Part shown: one piece after another, positions 1-6,555 of the stretch
How the letters are laid out: the number at the start of each line of letters is the position of its first letter
Numbering within the stretch: position 1 is the stretch's first letter
Origin: DASPLH01 sp035627675
Lineage (GTDB): Bacteria; Acidobacteriota; Terriglobia; Terriglobales; Acidobacteriaceae
NCBI GenBank assembly: GCA_035627675.1
Contig: DASPLH010000031.1
Coordinates: 1 to 10,492, forward strand
DNA length: 10,492 bases
Direction: 5' to 3'
Notes under the pieces: model-generated
What the model was told of the DNA's origin: nothing
Databases searched by the model: none
What the model saw: the letters and a program-made list of their open reading frames with translations, nothing else
Position numbers and translations under genes: made by a program

Positions 1-1139
1 GCCGAGCGCCTGCGCCGTTGCTCGACCGGCTTGCCGTCCGGCCCTGCCATGGTTTCCACAGCGTCATCGACCAGCACTGCCGCCGTAATTCGCTTTAGCC
101 GCCCCGCGGGTTGTCGCGTCCGTTTCAGGGTCTTGTTGAACGCGTACGTGCCGTTCTCCGTTCGAATGGTATGCGAATCGCCGGCGTCCCTCGGACTCGT
201 CGCCGCACCCTGCGCACCCGGCACGTTACTCGCCGTGCCCGGCACTCCTGCCGCTCCCGCGCCCGCGCCTGTGAACTCCTCGCTCTTCTGCATCGAGAGC
301 GCAACGGCCGTTGCGGGGTCGTACGTCTCCTGTTCTTCCTCGCTCGAACTCAGGTCGTACTCCACGTGCACGCTTGCCCTGATCCGGTCCGCACCGGCCA
401 CCGGTTCCAGCGTGCGCACCACCTCGGCGACCAGTTGCTCGTCGAGATCGCCGCCCGGCCCGTTGCCGCGGCGCGCGGCCAGCGACCGCCCGCTGTTCGC
501 ATCGAGGACCGTTACGTTCTCCGGCGTGAGTCTGTCGACCGACGCGGACACCAGTTGCGCGATGCTCGCCTGCGCATCGTCCGGGAGTCCCCGCGTACGC
601 AGCTTCAGGATCACCGCGGCCTTCGGCTCTCGCTCGCGATCCGAAAACAACGACTCCGAGGGCAGCGTCAGATGCACGCGCGCGCCCTCCACCTCGGTCA
701 GTGTCTGGATCGAGCGTTCCAGCTCAGCCTCAAGCGCGCGCTGGTAATTCACCTTCTCGTTGAACTCGCTCCCGCCCCAGTTCGGCTTGTCGAACAACTC
801 GAATCCCAGGCGTCCGCCTGCCGGCACTCCACCGCTTGCGACCTCCATGCGGCCGGCCTCCAGCTTCTCGGCCCCAACGCGCACGCTCCCATCGGAAGTG
901 ACCTCGTGCTCGATGCCGCGCGCCTTCAGCCGCTCAGCGATTCTCTGCGCTTCCCCCGGAGTGACCCCGGAGACAAGCGTCTTGTACTCGGGCTTGTTCA
1001 CCAGGGCGACAAACGCCGCCAGCGTCGCCACCACCATGAGAGCTCCGCCCGCCAGCATCCACCGCTGGCGTGGCGTCAGCCCTTTCGCGAACTCACCGGC
1101 TTGCCCGAAGACCTTTTCTAACGACTGCTCGCCTGGCAC
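1..1139 (-). CDS. fliF: Flagellar MS-ring protein FliF (3' end cut by window edge)
   Basis: FliF forms the MS ring of the flagellar basal body in the inner membrane and is the base for the rod, C ring and export apparatus. About 379 codons are visible. They begin at a GTG (1139-1137) with GAGG seven bases upstream; the frame has a TGA just before and no ATG alternative nearby. The protein shows a short cytoplasmic N-terminus, a membrane segment at about residues 28-47, then the YscJ/FliF ring-building domain (LFDKPNWG near 116-122, NEKVNYQRALEAELER near 127-142, ARVHLTLP near 153-160). After it comes the second periplasmic domain (VHVEYDLSSSEE near 257-268) and a Gly/Ala-rich variable stretch at about 290-320. 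The second membrane segment and the FliG-binding tail would lie beyond the edge, as full FliF is usually 520-570 residues. It follows fliE by 32 bases. Identity is confident. Confidence 0.95.
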   Translation of the reverse strand, partial: MPGEQSLEKVFGQAGEFAKGLTPRQRWMLAGGALMVVATLAAFVALVNKPEYKTLVSGVTPGEAQRIAERLKARGIEHEVTSDGSVRVGAEKLEAGRMEVASGGVPAGGRLGFELFDKPNWGGSEFNEKVNYQRALEAELERSIQTLTEVEGARVHLTLPSESLFSDREREPKAAVILKLRTRGLPDDAQASIAQLVSASVDRLTPENVTVLDANSGRSLAARRGNGPGGDLDEQLVAEVVRTLEPVAGADRIRASVHVEYDLSSSEEEQETYDPATAVALSMQKSEEFTGAGAGAAGVPGTASNVPGAQGAATSPRDAGDSHTIRTENGTYAFNKTLKRTRQPAGRLKRITAAVLVDDAVETMAGPDGKPVEQRRRRS

Positions 1140-1171
1140 ACGATGTCCTCAATGATCCGAACTGATCAGCT

Positions 1172-1471
1172 CTAGAACTGCATCCGCGAGATTTCCTGGT
1201 ACGCATTCACGATCTTGTTTCGAACCTGCATCATGAGTTGGAACGACAGGTCGGCTTTCTCGACGGCGATGATCGTGTCGTGCAGGTCCTGCTCCTGGCC
1301 GGTGATTACGTTCGCAACATGGCGTTCGGCGTCGGCATGGAGTTGCTCGACTTCGTCGATGGCCGAACGCAATGTCTCGGTGAACCCCTTGTCGGCCGGA
1401 GCCTTTGCCGGCCCGATGCCCCCGTCCACGGGCAGCGTCGGGAAATGGAACGGCGAAATGTTGTTGCTCAT
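1172..1471 (-). CDS. fliE: Flagellar hook-basal body protein FliE
   Basis: FliE is the small exported protein that links the MS ring to the proximal rod. The 99-residue product has the normal family length and the hallmark C-terminus: KADLSFQLMMQVRNKIV followed by NAYQEISRMQF, ending at the stop. The N-terminal 30 residues are low in conservation and rich in Pro and Gly, as is usual for FliE. There is no signal peptide, as expected for a substrate of the flagellar type III exporter. The ATG at 1471 has GGTGAG four bases upstream and lies 15 bases after the flgC stop. The order flgB-flgC-fliE-fliF is the common one outside the enterics. Confidence 0.96.
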   Translation of the reverse strand: MSNNISPFHFPTLPVDGGIGPAKAPADKGFTETLRSAIDEVEQLHADAERHVANVITGQEQDLHDTIIAVEKADLSFQLMMQVRNKIVNAYQEISRMQF

Positions 1472-1486
1472 CGGCTCACCTATCGC

Positions 1487-1912
1487 CTATCGCAGGATGT
1501 CGATCGCCTGCTGGATCATCTGTTTGCCTGCCTGCACGGCAGAGGCGTTCATCTGGTAGGCGCGCACCGCGCCCATAAGGTCGGCCATTTCGGCGACAGG
1601 GTTGATCGCGGGATACGCCACGTAGCCTTTTGCATCGGCGTCGGGATGTCCGGGCTCGTAGCGCAGTTCCGGCGGTGTCGGATCCGCAACCACCTCCCGA
1701 ATCGTCACCGCCGGTGGTTGGACCCCGGCCACGGCCGACATCATGCGGGGAAATCTTCCCGCCTCGAACACAACCTGCCGCCGCCGGTACGGCCCACCTT
1801 CTGGCGTGCGTGTTGTCTCCGCGTTGGCCAGGTTCGCCGTTGTGACCTCCGCGCGCCGCCGCTGCGCCGACATCCCTGCGGCGCCGGTCTGCAGAAGATT
1901 GAAGATGCTCAT
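1487..1912 (-). CDS. flgC: Flagellar basal-body rod protein FlgC
   Basis: FlgC is a proximal rod subunit exported through the flagellar type III system. The 141-residue protein shows the family pattern: an N-terminal helix, then RAEVTTANLANAETTRTPEG and GPYRRR at about residues 20-45. The central part contains GYVAYPAINPVAEMADLM, and the C-terminal helix has AYQMNASAVQAGKQMIQQAI. These are the conserved D0 termini that pack in the rod. Its ATG (1912-1910) overlaps the flgB stop in an ATGA arrangement, which implies translational coupling. Confidence 0.96.
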   Translation of the reverse strand: MSIFNLLQTGAAGMSAQRRRAEVTTANLANAETTRTPEGGPYRRRQVVFEAGRFPRMMSAVAGVQPPAVTIREVVADPTPPELRYEPGHPDADAKGYVAYPAINPVAEMADLMGAVRAYQMNASAVQAGKQMIQQAIDILR

Positions 1913-2235
1913 CGCGTCTCCTGAATGGCGCTGAGGATGCGCCGAAACTCGGTCCGCAACAGCTGCGTGCCCAGACGGTATTGCATCTGGTTCGCGGCCA
2001 CCAGCAGCCCTTCGCGGTCGAGGTCCACGTTGTTGCCGTCAGGACGCTCGACCAGGCCCCGCACTTCGAGTGCGTTCAACGAACCGGCCTCGCTCAACGC
2101 CGCGCGGAAATCCAGGTCGCGCGTGCGGTATCCCGGTGTATCGACGTTGGCGATGTTCTCGGCGACAATCCTCTGCCGGGCCGCGGTGACGTCCAACAGG
2201 CGCTCCAAATGCGTGAGCATGCGGGTCTCGATCAC
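1909..2235 (-). CDS. flgB: Flagellar basal-body rod protein FlgB
   Basis: FlgB is the rod subunit nearest the MS ring. The conserved motif AENIANVDTPGYRTRDLDF starts about 22 residues from the N-terminus, and the C-terminal helix (NQMQYRLGTQLL, then FRRILSAI) is typical. I chose the GTG at 2235-2233 (108 residues) because it overlaps the upstream regulator's TGA by GTGA and has GGAGG five bases upstream. The in-frame ATG at 2247 would add four residues, and the ATG at 2220 would remove five. The same frame stays open far upstream, but that stretch is Arg/Ala/Gly-rich and antisense-like in composition and overlaps the regulator gene, so it is not coding. The gene is tightly coupled to the NtrC-type regulator before it and to flgC after it. 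Confidence 0.93.
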   Translation of the reverse strand: MIETRMLTHLERLLDVTAARQRIVAENIANVDTPGYRTRDLDFRAALSEAGSLNALEVRGLVERPDGNNVDLDREGLLVAANQMQYRLGTQLLRTEFRRILSAIQETR

Positions 2236-3581
2236 GCGTACCTCCATCGCGGCAGGCCGTAGTCGCGAATCCGGTTGCGCACTGTCCGCAGGCTTACGCC
2301 CATCAACTCCGCCGTGCGGGTGCGATTGCCGTCCGTCGCCTCCAACGTCACTTCCAGCAGTTTTCGCTCGAGCTCGCGAAGGGAAACGCCCGGCTGCACC
2401 GTCGGGAGCGGAGCCGCCTCCAATTGAAATTCGTCTCGCTGCAAGTCCGCCTCGGTGATCTCGCTCGCCGTGGACAGCGCCACCACGCGGCGCATGTAGT
2501 TCGCCAACTCGCGCACGTTGCCCGGCCAGTGGTGTTCCAGCAGCCCGCGCAAGAAACCCGGCGCCAGATGTGGCGCGCGTCCAGGCGACGCGTAAACGGA
2601 GGCGAAGTGCTCTGCCAGTTCTGCAATGTCCTCCGGCCTTTCCCGCAGCGGAGGCAGCGCCAGCGGGATCACGTTCAATCGGTAATAGAGGTCGGCGCGG
2701 AACGTACCCGCGTTCACGCGTTCTCTGAGGTTGCGGTTCGTGGTTGCAATGATCCGCACGTCTGCGCGGCGCACCTGCGCATCGCCAATGCGCTGGAACT
2801 CCCGCTCCTGGAGCACGCGCAGCAGCTTGGGCTGCAACGGCAGCGGCATCTCGCCAATCTCGTCCAGCAGCAGCGTTCCGCCTTGCGCCTGCTCGAACCG
2901 TCCCGAGTGCGCCTGGGCCGCGCCCGTGAACGCCCCGCGTGCGTGACCGAACAGCTCGCTTTCTAAAAGCGTCTCGGGGATTGCGGCACAGTTCACGGCC
3001 ACGAATGGTTTCGATCTGCGGCTGCTGCACCGGTGAATCCAGCGGGCGAGCAACTCTTTTCCGGTGCCGCTCTCGGCTTCCACCAGAACATCGGCGTCGG
3101 TCTGGGCCGCCATGCGCGCCTTCGACAACACGCGCATCAGCGCCGGCGAGTGCCCGACGAACTCGTGATTGCTGATCGCTGCGGGCGCGGCTCCCATTCG
3201 CGGACGCGCCAGCGCGCGTTCAACCGCGGCCTCGATCTGCGCGAACGGCGCGGGCTTCAGCAGGTAATCGCATGCGCCGCTTTTGATTGCCTGCACCGCA
3301 TCCGCAACGTCGGCGAACGCCGTAAGCAGAATCACCGCGACATCCGCGTCAATCTCGCGCAGCTTCGGAGCGAGTTCCAACCCCGAGCCATCGCCCATGC
3401 GAACATCGCTGACCACCACCGGCACAGGCCTCCGGCGAAACTTCTCGACAGCATCGCTGACGCCGCATGCCGCTTCGACCTGCCACTGCTGCTGCCGGAA
3501 ACTGCCCTCCAGCGCCAGGCGCATTGCCGGCTCGTCATCCACCACCAGCACTCGCCTGTTGTTACGCTCCATGTCCCTCAT
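2232..3581 (-). CDS. NtrC-family sigma54-dependent response regulator, FleR/FlrC-like
   Basis: This is a 449-residue enhancer-binding protein that should activate sigma54 promoters of flagellar genes after phosphorylation by the kinase encoded just upstream. The receiver domain is complete: acidic pair D15 D16, phospho-acceptor D59 in VVVSDVRMG, T87 and K109. The AAA+ domain (about 140-370) has GAFTGA at 216-221 for sigma54 contact, Walker B LLLDEIGEMP with D240 E241, and FRADLYYRLN with the arginine-finger region. The sensor II segment HWPGNVREL is also present. The last 50 residues carry a Fis-type helix-turn-helix (NRTRTAELMGVSLRTVRNRI). The Walker A reads AESGTGKE instead of GESGTGKE (A169). 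The start overlaps the kinase gene by 20 bases, with GAGG four bases before the ATG; the ATG at 3572 is an alternative. FleR/FlrC assignment rests on context and domain order. Confidence 0.92.
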   Translation of the reverse strand: MRDMERNNRRVLVVDDEPAMRLALEGSFRQQQWQVEAACGVSDAVEKFRRRPVPVVVSDVRMGDGSGLELAPKLREIDADVAVILLTAFADVADAVQAIKSGACDYLLKPAPFAQIEAAVERALARPRMGAAPAAISNHEFVGHSPALMRVLSKARMAAQTDADVLVEAESGTGKELLARWIHRCSSRRSKPFVAVNCAAIPETLLESELFGHARGAFTGAAQAHSGRFEQAQGGTLLLDEIGEMPLPLQPKLLRVLQEREFQRIGDAQVRRADVRIIATTNRNLRERVNAGTFRADLYYRLNVIPLALPPLRERPEDIAELAEHFASVYASPGRAPHLAPGFLRGLLEHHWPGNVRELANYMRRVVALSTASEITEADLQRDEFQLEAAPLPTVQPGVSLRELERKLLEVTLEATDGNRTRTAELMGVSLRTVRNRIRDYGLPRWRYA

Positions 3582-4368
3582 ACTTCCTCAGTCGAACGCG
3601 GAAGCACGCTCCAGCCGCCGTATTCTCGGCCGTGATCGTTCCGCCATGCTGCTCGACGATCTTTCTGCATACGGCGAGCCCCAAGCCCGCGCTCATCGAA
3701 GTCGTCGTCGCGCCAGCGTCGAAGATGCGTTCCAGGTCTTCCGTCGCGATTCCCCGCCCGGTATCACACACGCACAGCTCAACCCAGGGTCCTGCTTCGC
3801 CAATCGCAACCGTGATCTTTCCCGCCGGCTCCGTGTGGCGCAGCGCGTTCATGACCAGATTCATCAGCACCTGCTGAATGGCCGTGGCATCGGCCGGCAC
3901 AACGCACTTCGCCGCGCTGTTTGTTATGCGGAGCGAGATCGCCGAGTGTTCCGCGAGCGGTTTTAGGAACTCCACCGCGCGCTCCACCACCTCGACGAGG
4001 TCCACCGGCACAGTCTGAACCGGAGCATCCGCGTGGAACGTGAGTACGTTGTTGACTGTCGCGGCCAGCGAGCGCACGCCGCAGGACATCTGCGACACCC
4101 ACCGGCGGTCCTCCCCAGCCAGGGATTGGCTGCGCTCCAGCAATCCGGTGAAGAGTTCCATGCTCGCAAGCAGGTTCCGGATTTCGTGCGCCAGCATGGC
4201 GGAAACTTCAGCGAGCGCGCGCGAGCGGGCGGAGTTGCGTTTCTCCCGCTCCAGCTCCTTTGTTGTCTTTTCGAGTTGCAGGCGCAGACGTGCGACTTCG
4301 TCCTGTAAACGGCCGTACGAACGTTGCAGCGCGTCCGCCGCGCTGGAGAAAGACCAGAACGCCGACAT
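3562..4368 (-). CDS. Soluble sensor histidine kinase, FleS/FlrB-like
   Basis: This is a two-component kinase, very probably the partner of the NtrC-type regulator that it overlaps by 20 bases. Using the ATG at 4368 it has 268 residues. A coiled coil at about 20-50 (QDEVARLRLQLEKTTKELER) is followed by the H box SAMLAHEIRN with His61, the N box NLVMNALRH with Asn174, the G1 box DTGRGI at 202-207 and the G2 box GLGLA near 228-232. There is no signal peptide, membrane segment or full PAS domain, so it should sense a cytoplasmic cue. This fits kinases that read flagellar assembly state. The frame opens at an ATG at 4419, but the predicted sigma54 start site lies only about 4 bases before that codon. 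The ATG at 4368 has AGAGG eight bases upstream. Its start region lies inside a hairpin. Confidence 0.88.
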   Translation of the reverse strand: MSAFWSFSSAADALQRSYGRLQDEVARLRLQLEKTTKELEREKRNSARSRALAEVSAMLAHEIRNLLASMELFTGLLERSQSLAGEDRRWVSQMSCGVRSLAATVNNVLTFHADAPVQTVPVDLVEVVERAVEFLKPLAEHSAISLRITNSAAKCVVPADATAIQQVLMNLVMNALRHTEPAGKITVAIGEAGPWVELCVCDTGRGIATEDLERIFDAGATTTSMSAGLGLAVCRKIVEQHGGTITAENTAAGACFRVRLRKYEGHGA

Positions 4369-4395
4369 CAGAGTGGCCTCTGGTTCGGCGTTCTG
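4355..4395 (-). promoter_or_regulatory. Hairpin enclosing the Shine-Dalgarno and start codon of the kinase gene
   Basis: Read on the minus strand, CAGAACGCCGA (4395-4385) is perfectly complementary to TCGGCGTTCTG (4365-4355). Inside it, CAGAG (4382-4378) pairs with CTCTG (4373-4369) around a GCCA loop. The stem therefore has at least 16 pairs with a small internal bulge. AGAGG (4381-4377) and the ATG at 4368-4366 both lie inside it. In RNA this should hide the ribosome site of the kinase. A CCTCC at 4401-4397 could compete for the same AGAGG. The pairing is seen in the sequence; a control role is inference. Confidence 0.55.
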
Positions 4396-4433
4396 CGGAG
4401 GTATCCTACCGGGCAACATATGCCCAACTGCAA

Positions 4434-4450
4434 TGCAAGCCGCCTGCCAG
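4434..4450 (-). promoter_or_regulatory. Sigma54 (RpoN) promoter for the kinase-regulator-flgBC-fliEF operon
   Basis: The minus strand reads C-TGGCAGG-CGGC-TTGCA, which differs from the sigma54 consensus TGGCACG-N4-TTGCA at one position. It has the required spacing between the -24 GG (4448-4447) and the -12 GC (4436-4435). It lies in the short gap after the FleQ-like activator and before the kinase gene. Counting from -12 puts the start site near 4423. That gives a leader of about 55 bases to the ATG at 4368. I saw no second site of this quality in the gaps I examined. Confidence 0.78.
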
Positions 4451-4480
4451 CCCGGAATGGCGCGGCTTAAAAAGCTCTCA

Positions 4481-4496
4481 CGTCACTGCAGTGTCG
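4481..4496. repeat. 16-bp palindrome with one mismatched pair upstream of the sigma54 promoter
   Basis: CACTGCAGTG (4484-4493) is a perfect 10-bp palindrome, and the flanking CG pairs extend it to 16 bp with one T/T mismatch. It overlaps the last codons and stop of the FleQ-like activator gene and is centred about 65 bases before the predicted sigma54 start site. It could be a protein-binding site or chance. It lacks a usable loop and an adjacent T-run, so it is not a terminator. Confidence 0.25.
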
Positions 4497-5667
4497 CGGT
4501 TTCACCCGTCAGCATGATGTGTTCGCTGCCGATCACCTGGGCTCCATCGGCCAGGATGCTCGCGCGCTCCATCACATGCCGTAACTCGCGGACGTTCCCA
4601 GGCCACGTGTGACCTTCCAGCAACCGCTCCGCCGCTACGGCCAGCGTCGGTCCATAAGCGTTCATCTGGTTGAGGAAATGACGCGCCAACGGCAGGATGT
4701 CATCCGCCCGCCTCCGCAGCGGCGGTAACTCGATCGGGAACACCATCAGGCGGTAGTACAGGTCAGCCCGGAATTCGCCGCGCCTGACCTTCTCTTCCAG
4801 CTGCGCATTCGTGGCGGCCACCACCCGCACGTCCACCCGGAACGTATCGGTGCTGCCGAGCCGCTGCACTTCCCCGAGTTCAAGGAAGCGCAACATCTTC
4901 GACTGCAGGTTCAGTGGCATTTCTCCGATCTCGTCCAGGAACAACGTGCCACCCTGTGCCGAGTGAATCCGTCCCACGCGCGACTGCACTGCGCCGGTGT
5001 ATGCTCCGCGCACCACGCCGAACAGTTCGGATTCCAGCAATGCCTCGGGGATGGCGGCGCAGTTCAACGCCACCCAGCTCCGCTGCGAACGGGCGCTCAG
5101 CGTATGAATCGCCTGCGCAACCAGTTCCTTGCCCGTGCCGCTCTCGCCCGTGATCAACACCGCCGTGGACCGGGGAGCAACCAGGCGAACCAGTCTGTAC
5201 ACGCGCTGCATGGCCGCGCTGCATGACACCATGCCCGGCAGCGGTTCGATCACCCGGAGCGCCGGGACATCCGCATCGCACCGCTGCACCGGCTTCTTCG
5301 GAACTTCTTCTTCCGCCTGCAACACGCGCAGCAGATCCTCCGCCGTCGTCGTGTTCAGTCGTGCCGGACGCGCAGGCACGCCCGTATGCGGGTCGAGCAT
5401 GAGCACATCCACGCCCGGATACTGCTCGCGGACGATCCCCGCCACCTCCTCCGCATTCAGGTCCGGCAGCTCACGATCGAGCAGCAGCAGGCGACACTCG
5501 GACATCTCAAGTTTGTCGATCGCGTCGGCGCCTCCGGTCGCCTCCTCGATCGCCACCCGGCAATCGATCAGTTGACCGGCGATCTGCTTCCGGAGCGCCG
5601 AATTCGCGCTCGCCACCATCACGCCTTCCAATCCATTGGACATCCGGACCACCGAGCCCAAACTCAT
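4483..5667 (-). CDS. FleQ/FlrA-like sigma54 activator with degenerate receiver and no DNA-binding domain
   Basis: This protein of 394 residues should remodel sigma54-RNA polymerase to start flagellar transcription. The N-terminal 110 residues resemble a receiver but have lost the acidic pair (ASAN at the usual place), the conserved Ser/Thr (MLDP) and the Lys; only an Asp near 64 (LLLLDRELPDLN) remains. The AAA+ core is intact: Walker A GESGTGKE at 174-181, GAYTGA at 221-226 (Tyr instead of the usual Phe), Walker B LFLDEIGEMP with D245 E246, FRADLYYRL and WPGNVREL. The protein stops about 25 residues after the sensor II region, so the C-terminal Fis-type helix-turn-helix is absent, and the 62 bases downstream cannot hold one. 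The ATG at 5667 has AGAGG five bases upstream; an adjacent ATG at 5670 is also possible. FleQ's c-di-GMP arginine motifs are not conserved here. Confidence 0.88.
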   Translation of the reverse strand: MSLGSVVRMSNGLEGVMVASANSALRKQIAGQLIDCRVAIEEATGGADAIDKLEMSECRLLLLDRELPDLNAEEVAGIVREQYPGVDVLMLDPHTGVPARPARLNTTTAEDLLRVLQAEEEVPKKPVQRCDADVPALRVIEPLPGMVSCSAAMQRVYRLVRLVAPRSTAVLITGESGTGKELVAQAIHTLSARSQRSWVALNCAAIPEALLESELFGVVRGAYTGAVQSRVGRIHSAQGGTLFLDEIGEMPLNLQSKMLRFLELGEVQRLGSTDTFRVDVRVVAATNAQLEEKVRRGEFRADLYYRLMVFPIELPPLRRRADDILPLARHFLNQMNAYGPTLAVAAERLLEGHTWPGNVRELRHVMERASILADGAQVIGSEHIMLTGETATLQ

Positions 5668-5722
5668 CATCGCCTCTCAAACCTGTCTCGAACCGCAAAC
5701 CCTTGGTCAACCACATCGCTCG

Positions 5723-6466
5723 TCACTGGCATGCGGCGATTCCCATGGGCGAGAACGGAATCCCCAATTGCGTCGCCCTGGATTCCGCCGGGACTCGCCC
5801 CACCGCCATCTCGTAACCGACTCCGCGGACGGTGTGGATGAGCTTGGGGGTGAACCCGTCATCGACCTTGCGGCGGAGGTAGTTCACGTACACGTCAACA
5901 ACGTTGGTCGTCGTATCAAATGAGACGCGCCACACGTTCTCCATGATCATCGTGCGCGAGATCCGCTGCCCCACGTTGCGCATCATGTACTCCAGCAGTC
6001 CGAACTCTTTCGCCGTCAAGTCGATCCGCTTCCCTGCGCGCTCTACTTTCCTCTGCACGCGATCCAGTTCCAGGTCCGCCACCCGCAGCACCATTCCGGC
6101 CCCGCGTCCGCTGCGCCGCAGCAACGCTCGAATGCGTGCCGAGAGTTCAAGGAATGAAACCGGCTTCGCCATGCAGTCGTCCGCGCCGGCGTCCAGAGCG
6201 CGAACACGAGACTCGATGCTCGTGCCCACGGTCAACGCGAGCAGCAGCAACTCTGGAGTGTCCCGGCGGAAGTCCGCGAACAGCGAGTCGCCATCCGCGC
6301 CGGCCAGGCCCTGGTCGACGATCGCGATCTGGCAAGCCCCTTGCGCAAGCACACGGCGAGCGGACGCAACATCATGCGCAAGATCGACCGCATGCTGCTC
6401 GGCCCCGAGACTTCTGGCCAGGAAGTTAGCGAGGGGAACATCTCTCTCCGCAATGCATATACGCAT
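5723..6466 (-). CDS. OmpR/PhoB-family response regulator
   Basis: This is a two-component transcription factor of 247 residues. The receiver (about 1-115) has phospho-acceptor D51 in IAIVDQGLAG, T79 and K101 in CMAKPVS. The acidic pocket reads AERD at 6-9, so the second acid of the usual ED pair is Arg8. The C-terminal half (about 125-220) is a winged helix: LTAKEFGLLEYMMRNVGQ, then SFDTTTNVVDVYVNYLRRKV, and the closing HTVRGVGYEM. About 23 residues after the wing are not part of the fold. The ATG at 6466 gives the classic MRI-type start; a TTG at 6481 in the same frame is less likely. No kinase lies beside it, so its input and targets are unknown. It sits 89 bases after the CheX-like gene and 55 bases before the FleQ-like gene. 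Confidence 0.9.
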   Translation of the reverse strand: MRICIAERDVPLANFLARSLGAEQHAVDLAHDVASARRVLAQGACQIAIVDQGLAGADGDSLFADFRRDTPELLLLALTVGTSIESRVRALDAGADDCMAKPVSFLELSARIRALLRRSGRGAGMVLRVADLELDRVQRKVERAGKRIDLTAKEFGLLEYMMRNVGQRISRTMIMENVWRVSFDTTTNVVDVYVNYLRRKVDDGFTPKLIHTVRGVGYEMAVGRVPAESRATQLGIPFSPMGIAACQ

Positions 6467-6555
6467 ATAGCAACTCGTCAATGTCGCGTGACCAACCTAC
6501 GCCCGCGCACGTCGAGCCACAATGGAGAGCGGTACCGCCTCCGACACGCCTCTGT

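Noticed and set aside
31..1155. Long plus-strand open frames opposite fliF
   Set aside because: They are Arg/Ser/Ala-rich, lack recognisable domains and lie antisense to a clear FliF reading frame; they are typical of high-GC DNA.
2236..3030. Upstream extension of the flgB frame inside the regulator gene
   Set aside because: The residues are low-complexity Arg/Gly/Ala and overlap a well-conserved NtrC-type protein; FlgB begins near 2235.
4411..4425. GGGCA-ACATA-TGCCC inverted repeat at the predicted sigma54 start site
   Set aside because: A 5-bp arm is too short to separate from chance, and part of it is explained by the start-site sequence.
6467..6555. Promoter for the OmpR-type regulator
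   Set aside because: Only poor matches to sigma70 (TTGTGG-17-TAGGTT) and no correctly spaced sigma54 or sigma28 element were found.
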